The notes below the pieces were generated by a model. That model saw nothing but the letters and a program-made list of their open reading frames with translations, was not told where the DNA came from and made no database searches. Shown here one piece after another: positions 34,017 through 42,654 of a DNA stretch of 64,000 bases. The stretch spans positions 1 to 64,000 of the forward strand of contig JAISJD010000033.1 of NCBI GenBank assembly GCA_031261705.1, read 5' to 3'. The translations under genes and the position numbers were made by a program. Source of the DNA: Lactobacillales bacterium (lineage in GTDB: Bacteria > Bacillota > Bacilli > Lactobacillales > Streptococcaceae). Position 1 is the first letter of the stretch. The number at the start of each line of letters is the position of its first letter.

Positions 34017-34099
34017 TTCACAATGACGTGGATGAAAATAGACGGCGAAGGAGCCTAGGGAGATGTTGTATTCTTCTTAGGCTCCTTTTATTCTTTTTT
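34017..34099 (+). promoter_or_regulatory. ANTAR (EutV) antitermination site in the eutP leader
   Basis: P1 is TTCAC/GTGGA around hexaloop AATGAC (34017-34032), a five-base stem with A at loop position 1 and G at 4, the known ANTAR-target signature. After an 11-base linker, P2 is GGC/GCC around GAAGGA (34044-34055); shifting by one base gives loop AAGGAG with a weaker stem. P2 uses bases of the terminator 5' arm (AAGGAGCCTA 34049-34058 with TAGGCTCCTT 34078-34087, then T-rich). EutV binding to P1-P2 should block the terminator. Confidence 0.72.
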
Positions 34100-34111
34100 G
34101 AGGTGAAAAGG

Positions 34112-34549
34112 GTGAGAAAGATTATTTTTATGGGGGCAATTGGTTGTGGGAAAACAACTCTTTGTCAGGCAATCCAAGAAGAAGAACTCCGGTATCACAA
34201 GACTCAAGCAGTTTCCTTTTATCCTGATATGATTGACACACCAGGGGAATTCATTCTTCATCGACAATACTACAATGCGTTAAATGTGACAGCTGCTGAT
34301 GCGAGGGTGATTGGCTTAGTTCAAAGTGTGATCGAGCAGGAACAGATTTTTTCTCCGGGATTTGCCTCAATATTTGGAAAAACAGTCATTGGGATTGTAT
34401 CAAAAGCTGACTTAGCGAAAACTCAAGAAGAAATTGAACGCATAAAAGTTCATTTATTGACCGCTGGAGCGAAAAAGATTTATGTTCTTTCCTCGTTTGA
34501 TAGGCTTGGGATTGCTGAATTAGTGAGTGATTTAGAAGAAATGGAGTAG
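34112..34549 (+). CDS. eutP: EutP/PduV family GTPase-like protein
   Basis: 145 residues. 'KIIFMGAIGCGKTTLCQAIQ' is the P-loop, 'DMIDTPGEF' the switch/DxPG element and 'GIVSKADLA' the (N/S)KxD nucleotide motif. EutP belongs to the small GTPase-like proteins of ethanolamine and propanediol loci; homologues have been linked to acetate kinase activity. A frame open from 34028 crosses the terminator, so I use the GTG at 34112 with GAGGTG six bases upstream. It is the first gene of the eut locus here and is separated from the next gene by only four bases. Confidence 0.88.
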   Translation: MRKIIFMGAIGCGKTTLCQAIQEEELRYHKTQAVSFYPDMIDTPGEFILHRQYYNALNVTAADARVIGLVQSVIEQEQIFSPGFASIFGKTVIGIVSKADLAKTQEEIERIKVHLLTAGAKKIYVLSSFDRLGIAELVSDLEEME

Positions 34550-34553
34550 GCTT

Positions 34554-35114
34554 ATGAAAATTTATACAAAAACAGGGGATAAGGGGAAAACAAAATTACC
34601 GGGTGGATTTTCTGTAAACAAAGATTCAGATAGAGTGGAAAGCTACGGAACTATTGACGAGCTTAATTCATGGGTTGGCTATTGCGCAGCATTGTTAAAA
34701 AAAGTACATCCAATCTTAGCAGATGAATTACAAACGATTCAAAATTATCTGTTTGATTGCGGTACGGATTTAGCAATCACAGATGAAAGAAATCGGTCAC
34801 TCAAACTTCCAAAAGAAGCAACGAAGTTTTTAGAGGAAAGAATTGATGTTTACACAAGCCAAGTGAAAGAACTTGAAACCTTTATTCTTCCGGGTGGGAG
34901 TGAGATTGCCAGTGCGCTTCAAGTGGCTCGGGCAATTACCAGACGAGCAGAGCGAAGAATTGTTCGGTTAACATGGACGAGTAAGATTGACCCTGAAATT
35001 ATCGTCTTTATCAATCGTCTGTCGGATTACTTTTTCGCCCTTTCAAGATTGCTAAACAAGCTTGAAAATGTCGAAGAACCGTCTTATGTCAGAGGAGTGA
35101 AAGTTTTTCATTAA
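34554..35114 (+). CDS. PduO-type ATP:cob(I)alamin adenosyltransferase
   Basis: 186 residues. 'MKIYTKTGDKGKTKLPGG', 'YGTIDELNSWVGYC', and 'FILPGGSEIASALQVARAITRRAERRIVRL' are the PduO signature, including the Arg-rich ATP site, and 'FINRLSDYFFALSRLLN' the C-terminal helix. It makes adenosylcobalamin, cofactor of EutBC. It begins four bases after eutP. A second, unrelated EutT-type adenosyltransferase is 11 kb downstream in the same locus (45776). In E. faecalis this position carries the gene named eutT; I avoid the symbol to keep the two apart. Confidence 0.92.
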   Translation: MKIYTKTGDKGKTKLPGGFSVNKDSDRVESYGTIDELNSWVGYCAALLKKVHPILADELQTIQNYLFDCGTDLAITDERNRSLKLPKEATKFLEERIDVYTSQVKELETFILPGGSEIASALQVARAITRRAERRIVRLTWTSKIDPEIIVFINRLSDYFFALSRLLNKLENVEEPSYVRGVKVFH

Positions 35115-35142
35115 AAATTTAAGAGAAGGAAGTGATAGAAAA

Positions 35143-36270
35143 ATGGAAGAAATCGTTTTTCCAACAAAAATAGTTGAAGGAAATGATGCGTTAAAGAAAT
35201 TGTCTGATTACAAAAGTTACAAAGCATTTATTGTAGCAGATCCTTTTGTAGTAGAATCAAAAACGATTGACCAAGTAACAAAGCATTTACAAGATGAAAA
35301 TTATATTGTTTATTCAGATATTATTCCAGACCCACCAATTGAAAAAGTGATTTCAGGAATGAATGAAATGGAAGCTTTTCATGCAGAAATAATGATTGCG
35401 ATTGGCGGTGGTTCAGCAATTGATGCAGCTAAGGCAATGAAGTTTTTCAGTGAAAAGATTTTCCATTCAACCATTTTAGCATTTATTGCTATACCAACAA
35501 CAAGCGGTACAGGTTCAGAAGTAACAAATTTTTCCGTGATTACCAATAGTGAACTAGGCATTAAATATCCATTAGTCGCAGATTCTATTCAGCCGACACT
35601 AGCAATTTTAGATACAAATTTGGTTTTGACTGTTCCGCCAACTATTACCGCTGATACTGGAATGGATGTTTTAACACATGCGATTGAAGCGTATGTCTCG
35701 ACAAAATCATCCATCATTAGCGATGCACTTTGCGAGAAAGTTGTGAAGTTAGTTTTTGAAAACTTAGAAGAAGCTTATCAGCATGGAGAGACTGAAAAAG
35801 CTAGAGAAAATATGCACTTGGCTTCGGCTATGGCAGGTATGGCATTCAATCAAGCCTCTTTAGGTCTAAATCACGGGATTGCTCATGCAGCGGGTGCGAG
35901 GTTTCATGTACCGCATGGCAGAATGAACGCAATCTTATTACCAGAAGTCATCAGATTTAATGCAGATATTCAAAATGGAAAGAAAAACGATTGGTACATA
36001 GCAAAGCGCTATATGGCTTTAGCTAATTGCATCGGTGAAACGACAACAAATCCAAGACTTGGCGTTCAAAATCTAATCCGAGCAATCAAGGATTTAAGAA
36101 GAAAATTAAAGCTTCCAGCAAGCTTGAATGAATACGGTATTGCAACGTCTGAAGTACGAGCGGCTAAATCTGAAGTAGCTCAAGCAGCAATGAACGACGG
36201 GTGTACGGCAACGAATCCAAGGGTACCTACACAAAATGAAGTGGAACATATTTTAGAACAAATATCATAA
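35143..36270 (+). CDS. eutG: Iron-containing alcohol dehydrogenase EutG
   Basis: 375 residues. Reduces acetaldehyde to ethanol, recycling NADH inside the shell. 'IAIGGGSAIDAAKAM' is the NAD motif, 'PTTSGTGSEVTNFSVITN' and 'DTGMDVLTHAIEAYVS' are family III blocks, and 'NHGIAHAAGARFHVPHGRMNAILLP' holds metal-binding histidines. No obvious leading helix of the encapsulation type was seen. In E. faecalis the gap before eutG holds the EutX regulator; here it is only 28 bases, with no room for that RNA. Confidence 0.92.
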   Translation: MEEIVFPTKIVEGNDALKKLSDYKSYKAFIVADPFVVESKTIDQVTKHLQDENYIVYSDIIPDPPIEKVISGMNEMEAFHAEIMIAIGGGSAIDAAKAMKFFSEKIFHSTILAFIAIPTTSGTGSEVTNFSVITNSELGIKYPLVADSIQPTLAILDTNLVLTVPPTITADTGMDVLTHAIEAYVSTKSSIISDALCEKVVKLVFENLEEAYQHGETEKARENMHLASAMAGMAFNQASLGLNHGIAHAAGARFHVPHGRMNAILLPEVIRFNADIQNGKKNDWYIAKRYMALANCIGETTTNPRLGVQNLIRAIKDLRRKLKLPASLNEYGIATSEVRAAKSEVAQAAMNDGCTATNPRVPTQNEVEHILEQIS

Positions 36271-36290
36271 TATATTTATTAAAAATGAGA

Positions 36291-36320
36291 TTGACGGTGG
36301 CAGCGCTTTAGTGATACAAT
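36291..36320 (+). promoter_or_regulatory. Promoter of the eutS transcript
   Basis: TTGACG (36291-36296) and TACAAT (36315-36320), 18 bases apart, lie ahead of the eutS leader hairpins. Confidence 0.55.
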
Positions 36321-36326
36321 TTTGTT

Positions 36327-36413
36327 GCACAACGGAGTGCTTCAGATTATATAAGTGCAATGATGCCTTAAATACGCCGACAGTACTTCTCTCGGTTTGT
36401 TTTAGGCATTTTT
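36327..36413 (+). promoter_or_regulatory. ANTAR (EutV) antitermination site in the eutS leader
   Basis: P1 is GCAC/GTGC around AACGGA (36327-36340). After 13 bases, P2 has hexaloop AATGAT (36359-36364) closed by GC/GC with one internal mismatch and flanking pairs. P2 shares bases with the terminator 5' arm ATGCCTTAAA (36363-36372), which pairs with TTTTAGGCAT (36400-36409) and leads to TTTTT. The arrangement matches known EutV targets. Confidence 0.78.
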
Positions 36414-36443
36414 GTGATTCTTTTAAATAAAGGAGTGGCGCTC

Positions 36444-36791
36444 GTGGAAGAAACAAAACGGATGATTCAAGAATACGTTCCTGGGAAACAAGTGACCTTG
36501 GCACATGTGATAGCTAGTCCAACCAAAGAGATTTTTGTAAAATTAGGTTTGATAGATGTTGAAGCTAGTGCACTTGGGATACTGACTATTACACCAAGCG
36601 AGGCAGCGATTATTGCGATTGATGTGGCAATGAAAGCTGGAGACGTGAAAATCGGATTTATCGACCGATTTAGTGGTTCTGTTGTCATAACGGGTGATGT
36701 CAGTTCTGTTGAATCGGCACTTGAAAGTGTCCTTTCAGTGTTGAAAAATGTCTTACAGTTCTCTGTTTGTTGTGATATTACCAGAACATAA
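36444..36791 (+). CDS. eutS: Bacterial microcompartment shell protein EutS
   Basis: 115 residues, BMC domain of the EutS/PduU type (circularly permuted). '[28 protein letters not shown]' forms the N-terminal strand that builds the pore barrel, and '[51 protein letters not shown]' (here AL-G-I-L) the conserved fold. The upstream frame includes the terminator T-tract, so I use the GTG at 36444 with AAAGGAG eight bases ahead. It is the first gene after the second EutV target and is followed by eutV and eutW. Confidence 0.9.
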   Translation: MEETKRMIQEYVPGKQVTLAHVIASPTKEIFVKLGLIDVEASALGILTITPSEAAIIAIDVAMKAGDVKIGFIDRFSGSVVITGDVSSVESALESVLSVLKNVLQFSVCCDITRT

Positions 36792-36815
36792 ATTCCGCTC
36801 AAGGAGGAGTAAGGT

Positions 36816-37388
36816 ATGTGGGGAAGGATTGTTATTGCGGACGATGAACCAATGACACGAATGGATTTAACGGATATGCTTGAGGAAAAGGGCTACGAAG
36901 TGGTAGGTGCCGCAGCAAATGGCTTTGAAGCAATTGAAATTTGTAAGCGAGAACATCCTCATGCAGTGTTAATGGACATTCAAATGCCGATATTAAATGG
37001 GATTAAGGCAACGAAAGTGATTTTAAGAGACAAGTTGGCTTCAGGGGTAGTATTTTTATCTGCTTATAGTGATGAGAGTTTCACTTCTAAAGCAAAAGAG
37101 GCTGGAGCAACAGGGTATTTAGTGAAGCCTGTTGATGAAAAATCATTGATTCCAACGATTGAGATGTGCATTGGAAAAGGAAAAGAAATTCACTATTTAA
37201 ACAAAAAAATTGATGAACTTGATGAGAAATTAAGCGACCGAAAAGTGATTGAAAAAGCAAAAGGAATCTTAATGAAGGAAAATCAATTAACTGAAGAACA
37301 AGCTTACAAAATGTTGCGCGATTTAAGTATGCGCTCTAAATGTAAGATGAGGGAAATTAGCGATTTGATTGTGATGGACAATGATTAA
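36816..37388 (+). CDS. eutV: EutV response regulator with ANTAR RNA-binding domain
   Basis: 190 residues. The receiver domain has acidic pair at 9-11 ('VIADDEPM') and phospho-acceptor D54 in 'HAVLMDIQMPILNG'; K109-region 'GYLVKPVDE' is present. The C-terminal part, after a coiled-coil linker, is an ANTAR domain 'VIEKAKGILMKENQLTEEQAYKMLRDLSMRSKCKMREI'. EutV dimers bind paired hairpins in nascent eut RNAs and prevent terminators forming; three such sites are visible here. GGAGGAG precedes the ATG. It overlaps eutW by eight bases. Confidence 0.94.
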   Translation: MWGRIVIADDEPMTRMDLTDMLEEKGYEVVGAAANGFEAIEICKREHPHAVLMDIQMPILNGIKATKVILRDKLASGVVFLSAYSDESFTSKAKEAGATGYLVKPVDEKSLIPTIEMCIGKGKEIHYLNKKIDELDEKLSDRKVIEKAKGILMKENQLTEEQAYKMLRDLSMRSKCKMREISDLIVMDND

Positions 37389-38799
37389 TTTTGATGAAAT
37401 GTATAATTTATGTCGACAATATTCTTCTTTAAATGTGGAAGATATTGATTATTTGGTGGGCTTTGCACACATGCTAGAAAATACCAATGACGATGATGAC
37501 ATTGATATTTTTATTGACATCTATAATGAAATTACCAGACAGGCAGTGGTCATTTATCATAGACCCCCTAGAAGAAATAACTCGCTTTATGAAGAACGAA
37601 TTGTCGGAAAAGAAGCTAGAATTGAAAATGAACCAGGTGCTTTGCGGACACTTGCTACAGGATTGCCCTCTCATGATATTTTAGCTCTAACTCAAGAAGA
37701 TAAGATTATTAAACAAACGATTTTTCCAATTATCAAGGATATGCGCAATATTGCGGTATTAATATTTGAACGAAGTGCAGAAATACCCTTGGATGAGCCA
37801 CCAGACAGAAGCGGAAATCCCGCACTTTTAAATGACGGAGAGTTTTTAGTTAAGGGTTTTCAAAATCGCTTTGTGAATCAGCTACACGAGGCAATATTAG
37901 TTTTTGGAGATGACGGGAATTTACAACTGGCGAATAGTGAAGCAGTTTCTCTCTATCATAAGATTGGGTATCGTGATTCTATTGTTGGAATGACGTACGA
38001 TAATCTTTCTTTAGATCGTTCAACCTTCCGCTCGTTGTGGCAACAGTTGACGAGAAAGGAAGAAGCAGAATATATCAAGGTTGAAACACATTATTTCTAT
38101 TTTTGGTTTTCAATTAAAAAAGTTTATTTGAAAGAAGAAAGTAAGCTCCTTCTTTTAATTCAAGATATTACTGACATCAAGAAAAAAGAAGAAGAAATTA
38201 ATTTAAAAACGTCGGTTATCCAAGAAATTCATCACCGTGTGAAAAATAATCTACAATCTGTGGTATCACTTTTGCGTATTCAAGCACGAAGGACGGATAA
38301 TGATTCAGCACGCAAGGCATTAGAAGAAAGTGTCGGTCGTATTATGGCAATTGCTGGTACGCATGAATTACTTTCCAAACAGATTAGTGATGAAGTTTCG
38401 CTAAATGAAGTGATTAATCACATTGTAGGAAATTTCAGGAAAATTTATTCCATAAATCGTATTCAAATTGAAACATACGTTGATGAAAATATTTATTTGA
38501 ATAGCGACCAAATGGTAAGTATTGCAATTATTTGCAATGAATTAATCCAAAATGTTTTTGAACATGCGTATGATGAGCATGAAAACGGAAAAATTATGAT
38601 TAAAGGATTTTATGATGAACAGGAGTATATTCTTGTTTCAGTAGAGGATAATGGGAAAGGCTACAACTCCAAAAACGTACGAAAAAATAGCCTTGGTAAA
38701 ACGTTAGTCGAAAGCTATGTGAAAGAAAAACTTAATGGGAAATTAATCATTCAATCAAATAATAAGGGTACAAAAACAAGTTTTTATTTCAATAAATAA
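37381..38799 (+). CDS. eutW: EutW sensor histidine kinase
   Basis: 472 residues, no membrane helices, so a cytoplasmic sensor. The N-terminal about 150 residues form a GAF-like/'H_kinase_N' sensing domain ('VEDIDYLVGFAHMLENT', 'RPPRRNNSLYEERIVGKEARIENEPG'), followed by a PAS-type domain (about 160-270). The HisKA_2 dimerisation region 'IQEIHHRVKNNLQSVVSLLRIQARR' has the phospho-histidine at about residue 284/285, and 'NELIQNVFEHAY' (N box) and 'VEDNGKGYN' are the ATPase motifs. The homologue senses ethanolamine and phosphorylates EutV. ATG overlaps the end of eutV. Confidence 0.93.
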   Translation: MINFDEMYNLCRQYSSLNVEDIDYLVGFAHMLENTNDDDDIDIFIDIYNEITRQAVVIYHRPPRRNNSLYEERIVGKEARIENEPGALRTLATGLPSHDILALTQEDKIIKQTIFPIIKDMRNIAVLIFERSAEIPLDEPPDRSGNPALLNDGEFLVKGFQNRFVNQLHEAILVFGDDGNLQLANSEAVSLYHKIGYRDSIVGMTYDNLSLDRSTFRSLWQQLTRKEEAEYIKVETHYFYFWFSIKKVYLKEESKLLLLIQDITDIKKKEEEINLKTSVIQEIHHRVKNNLQSVVSLLRIQARRTDNDSARKALEESVGRIMAIAGTHELLSKQISDEVSLNEVINHIVGNFRKIYSINRIQIETYVDENIYLNSDQMVSIAIICNELIQNVFEHAYDEHENGKIMIKGFYDEQEYILVSVEDNGKGYNSKNVRKNSLGKTLVESYVKEKLNGKLIIQSNNKGTKTSFYFNK

Positions 38800-38810
38800 A
38801 ATTAAATTTA

Positions 38811-38892
38811 AAGAGAACAACGAGGTCCTCTTAAATAAAAAGCAATGGTGCTTAAAAATGCAAAGTTATTTGTGTTTTTAAGTACCATTTTT
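38811..38892 (+). promoter_or_regulatory. ANTAR (EutV) antitermination site upstream of eutA
   Basis: P1: AAGAGAAC (38811-38818) pairs with GTCCTCTT (38825-38832) apart from one A-C mismatch, hexaloop AACGAG. P2: AAGC/GCTT around AATGGT (38840-38853). P2 overlaps the terminator 5' arm ATGGTGCTTAAAAA, which pairs with TTTTTAAGTACCAT (38875-38888) and is followed by T residues. The clearest of the three target sites. No promoter was seen here, so it acts on the eutS-eutV-eutW transcript running through. Confidence 0.82.
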
Positions 38893-38914
38893 TCATTAAG
38901 AAGAAGGTGATAGG

Positions 38915-40348
38915 GTGCATGATGAAAAAATATTAACCGTTGGAATAGACTTAGGGACATCCACCACACAATTAGTAATTTCTGAATTGACCATTCAAAA
39001 TTTCGCTTCAACCTTTACTGTTCCGAGAATTTCTATTTCAGATAAGAAAATTCTTTATCAAAGCGAGATTCTATTTACACCACTTTTAAACCAGACGGAA
39101 ATTGACGGTGAGAGAATCCGAGATTTTGTGGAGGAGCAATACAAAAAATCTCATACACACAAGGAAGAGATTCAAATGGGTGCGGTTATTATTACTGGCG
39201 AGAGTGCGAGGAAGAAGAATGCTAATAATGTCTTAGAAGCGTTGAGTAGCTTTGCTGGAGATTTTGTTGTCGCTACTGCTGGACCAGATTTAGAGAGTAT
39301 CATTGCAGGAAAAGGTGCTGGAACACACCTACTCTCTAAGGAACATGCAGGTGTTCTCGTCAATATTGACGTAGGTGGTGGAACGAGTAATCTTGCAGCA
39401 TTTCGTACAGGGGAAGTGGTTGGCACCGCCTGCTTTGATGTCGGTGGACGTTTAATCCGACTTCATCCGAAAACGAAAGTAGTCGAATATATTTCTCCAA
39501 AAGTGAAAGAAATGATTGAACGTAAGGGCTTTTCTATTAGGGAAGGCAAAGTCACAACGGTTGCCGAGCTACAAAAAATAAGTGATGAATTAACCAAAAT
39601 TCTTGAAAATAGCATTGGTCTGGGAACAAGAAGTGAGTTTTACGAGATATTTATCACCAATCATGTTTTATCAAGTACAGAAGATATTCAAGGAATTACT
39701 TTTTCCGGTGGTGTGGCTTCCTGCATGTTAGAAAAAGAAGAGAACGACGTTTTACGATACGGAGATATTGGTGTCCTACTCGCACGGTCCATTCTTAACT
39801 CAGCAATTTGTAGAGAAAAAACAATTCTTCCATCACAGGAAACGATTCGTGCAACAGTGGTAGGAGCTGGCTCACATACAACAGAGGTCAGTGGAAGTAC
39901 GATTGCCTATAAGGAAAAAGTTCTTCCAATAAAAAATCTACCAATAGTCAAAATGTCAGAAGAAGATGAACAAGTTTCAGAAGAAGGCTTTGCCAAGCTG
40001 ATTTCAGAAAAAATTCAGTGGCAAGTTTTTGAAGATGAATTACCTAATGTGGCACTAGCAATCAAAGGGGTCTCTAACCCGTCTTTTAATGAAATTCAAC
40101 AATATGCACGAAGCATCGTTAAAGGAATGAAGGAAATTTTGAAAAAAGAATATCCAATGATTGTCATGGTAGAGCATGATATGGCAAAGGCACTAGGTCA
40201 TTCATTATTTAGTTTGCTACCTAGCAACTATCCATTTGTTTGTATAGATAGTGTGAAGGTAGAAAATGGCGATTATATTGATATTGGGAATCCGATTGCA
40301 GGAGGACAAGTGCTTCCGGTAATCGTTAAAACATTATTTTTTTGTTAA
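38915..40348 (+). CDS. eutA: Ethanolamine ammonia-lyase reactivating factor EutA
   Basis: 477 residues, actin-like ATPase fold: 'VGIDLGTSTTQLVIS' phosphate loop, 'GAVIITGESARKKNANNVLEALSSFAGDFVVATAGPDLESIIAGKG', 'VNIDVGGGTSNLAAF'. EutA frees damaged cobalamin from EutBC so that it can be replaced. GTG start at 38915 with GAAGGTGAT before it. First gene after the third EutV target. Ends 15 bases before eutB. Confidence 0.93.
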   Translation: MHDEKILTVGIDLGTSTTQLVISELTIQNFASTFTVPRISISDKKILYQSEILFTPLLNQTEIDGERIRDFVEEQYKKSHTHKEEIQMGAVIITGESARKKNANNVLEALSSFAGDFVVATAGPDLESIIAGKGAGTHLLSKEHAGVLVNIDVGGGTSNLAAFRTGEVVGTACFDVGGRLIRLHPKTKVVEYISPKVKEMIERKGFSIREGKVTTVAELQKISDELTKILENSIGLGTRSEFYEIFITNHVLSSTEDIQGITFSGGVASCMLEKEENDVLRYGDIGVLLARSILNSAICREKTILPSQETIRATVVGAGSHTTEVSGSTIAYKEKVLPIKNLPIVKMSEEDEQVSEEGFAKLISEKIQWQVFEDELPNVALAIKGVSNPSFNEIQQYARSIVKGMKEILKKEYPMIVMVEHDMAKALGHSLFSLLPSNYPFVCIDSVKVENGDYIDIGNPIAGGQVLPVIVKTLFFC

Positions 40349-40363
40349 AGGAGAGAGGAAAGA

Positions 40364-41728
40364 ATGATTTTAAAAACAAAATTATTCGGAAAGCTTTACA
40401 GTTTTTCTTCTGTTAAAGAAGTTTTAGCAAAAGCAAACGAAGAAAAATCTGGCGATAAGCTTGCTGGAGTAGCTGCACAAAGCTCGGAAGAACGTGTTGC
40501 GGCAAGAGTTGTCTTAGCACAATTAACTTTAAATGATTTATTCAACAACCCAGTAGTTGATTACGATGAGGATGAGGTCACTCGAATCATCATTGACCAA
40601 GTAAACATGCGAATTTTTGAATCTATTAAAAATTGGACCGTTCAAGAATTACGTGAATGGCTCCTATGCGACAAAACAACAGATTTTGATATTAAACATG
40701 TTTCTCGTGGGTTAACCTCTGAAATGGTTTCTGCAGTATGTAAATTAATGTCAAATATGGATTTAATTGTAGCGGCGAAGAAAATTCGTGTAGAAAAGAC
40801 AGCGAACACAACGATTGGACGTCGCGGAACATTTAGCTCACGTTTACAACCAAACCACCCAACAGATGATGTTGACGGAATTATGGCTTCAGTCATGGAA
40901 GGTTTATCTTACGGTGTCGGCGATGCTGTTATCGGTTTAAATCCAGTAGATGATTCAACTGAAAGTGTCATTCGTATTTTAAATAAATTTGAAGAATTTC
41001 GTAGTAAGTGGAATGTGCCTACACAAATGAGTGTACTGGCTCACGTGACTACTCAAATGGAAGCAATGCGAAAAGGTGCACCAACTGGCTTAGTTTTCCA
41101 ATCAATTGCAGGTTCAGAAAAAGGAAATACTGCTTTTGGTTTAGATGCTGCTATGCTAGAAGAAGCTCGTCAATTAGCTTTGCATTCTGGTCAAGCTGCA
41201 GGTCCTAACGTCATGTACTTTGAAACAGGTCAAGGTTCTGAATTATCTTCTGATGCAAACTTTGGTGCGGACCAAGTAACGATGGAAGCACGTTGTTACG
41301 GCTTTGCGAAGAAATTTGATCCATTTATCGTCAATACCGTTGTTGGTTTTATTGGACCAGAATATCTCTATGATTCTAAACAAGTCATTCGTGCAGGTCT
41401 AGAAGATCACTTCATGGGCAAATTAACAGGTATTTCAATGGGTTGTGACGTTTGCTACACAAACCATATGAAAGCAGACCAAAATGATGCTGAAAACTTA
41501 ACTACATTACTAGCTGCAGCCGGTTGCAACTATATTATGGGTATTCCTCATGGAGATGATGTCATGTTGAACTATCAAACAACTGGTTACCATGAAACAG
41601 CGACGATTCGTGAAATTTTTGGTTTACGTCCAATCAAAGAGTTTGAAGAATGGTGCGAAAAAATGGGAATTATGGAAAATGGCTTGTTGACAGATCGTGC
41701 GGGCGACGCATCTATATTTTTACAATAG
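40364..41728 (+). CDS. eutB: Ethanolamine ammonia-lyase large subunit
   Basis: 454 residues. Catalytic subunit of the adenosylcobalamin-dependent enzyme that splits ethanolamine into acetaldehyde and ammonia. TIM-barrel sequence with 'LTSEMVSAVCKLMSNMDLIVAAKKI', 'GRRGTFSSRLQPNHPTDDVDGI', 'YFETGQGSELSS', 'MGCDVCYTNHMKADQNDAENLTTLLAAAGCNYIMGIPHGDD'. All blocks match the family and the length is normal. GGAGAGAGG precedes the ATG. Confidence 0.97.
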   Translation: MILKTKLFGKLYSFSSVKEVLAKANEEKSGDKLAGVAAQSSEERVAARVVLAQLTLNDLFNNPVVDYDEDEVTRIIIDQVNMRIFESIKNWTVQELREWLLCDKTTDFDIKHVSRGLTSEMVSAVCKLMSNMDLIVAAKKIRVEKTANTTIGRRGTFSSRLQPNHPTDDVDGIMASVMEGLSYGVGDAVIGLNPVDDSTESVIRILNKFEEFRSKWNVPTQMSVLAHVTTQMEAMRKGAPTGLVFQSIAGSEKGNTAFGLDAAMLEEARQLALHSGQAAGPNVMYFETGQGSELSSDANFGADQVTMEARCYGFAKKFDPFIVNTVVGFIGPEYLYDSKQVIRAGLEDHFMGKLTGISMGCDVCYTNHMKADQNDAENLTTLLAAAGCNYIMGIPHGDDVMLNYQTTGYHETATIREIFGLRPIKEFEEWCEKMGIMENGLLTDRAGDASIFLQ

Positions 41729-41745
41729 GGAGAAGGTGATTACTG

Positions 41746-42642
41746 ATGAATGAAAAAGATTTGAAACAAATGATTGAAGAAATTTTAGCAGGTATGAATT
41801 TAGAACAGGGACAAAGTGAAGAAGTTATTTCTAAAGTAGTCAATCCGTCTGAATGTCACTCCGTTGTTGAAGAGGGCATTTTAGATGATATTACAGAAAT
41901 TGATTTAAGAAAACAATTACTTGTGCCACATCCACATGATAAAGAAGGATATTTGAAGATGAAATCTTATACTCCATCACGTATTGGTGTATGGCGTGCA
42001 GGCAATCGTTACTTAACACAAACAAGTTTGCGTTTCCGTGCTGATCATGCAGCTGCGCAAGATGCGGTGTTCTCAGATGTTTCTGAAGAATTGATTAAGG
42101 AAATGAATTTTATTCCTGTACAAACTATTTGCCAATCAAAAGACGAATATCTTACACGTCCAGACCATGGTCGAGTATTTGATGGTGAAAATATCAAAAT
42201 CATTGAAAAACACAATACACCTCGGGCAAAAGTACAACTAGTGGTGGGTGACGGATTAAGCTCTGCAGCAATTGAAGCAAATATTCGCGAAGTCATTCCA
42301 GCAATTAAACAAGGTCTTAAGGTTTATGGCTTAGATTTCAATGAAGTGATTTTTGTAAAATATTGTCGGGTTCCTTCCATGGATCAAATTGGTGAAATTA
42401 CGGATGCAGAGGTTGTTTGCTTACTTGTTGGGGAACGCCCAGGACTTGTTACGGCGGAATCTATGAGTGCCTATGTTGCTTATAAACCAACAGTGGGTAT
42501 GCCAGAAGCACATCGAACCGTTATTTCAAATATTCATAAGGGTGGAACACCAGCAGTAGAAGCGGGAGCTTATATTGCTGAACTTATTAAGAATATGCTG
42601 GATAAGAAGAAATCTGGTATCGAATTAAAGGAAGCAGAGTAG
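41746..42642 (+). CDS. eutC: Ethanolamine ammonia-lyase small subunit
   Basis: 298 residues. '[36 protein letters not shown]' and '[21 protein letters not shown]', '[24 protein letters not shown]' are family blocks that make up the cobalamin-binding interface with EutB. The first about 20 residues ('[19 protein letters not shown]') form an amphipathic helix set off from the body by a linker, the form of a microcompartment encapsulation peptide. GGAGAAGGTGAT precedes the ATG. Confidence 0.96.
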   Translation: MNEKDLKQMIEEILAGMNLEQGQSEEVISKVVNPSECHSVVEEGILDDITEIDLRKQLLVPHPHDKEGYLKMKSYTPSRIGVWRAGNRYLTQTSLRFRADHAAAQDAVFSDVSEELIKEMNFIPVQTICQSKDEYLTRPDHGRVFDGENIKIIEKHNTPRAKVQLVVGDGLSSAAIEANIREVIPAIKQGLKVYGLDFNEVIFVKYCRVPSMDQIGEITDAEVVCLLVGERPGLVTAESMSAYVAYKPTVGMPEAHRTVISNIHKGGTPAVEAGAYIAELIKNMLDKKKSGIELKEAE

Positions 42643-42654
42643 GAGGACAAGTCA

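Noticed and set aside
35115-35142. Search for an EutX-type riboswitch RNA before eutG
   Set aside because: The gap is 28 bases and holds only a ribosome site.
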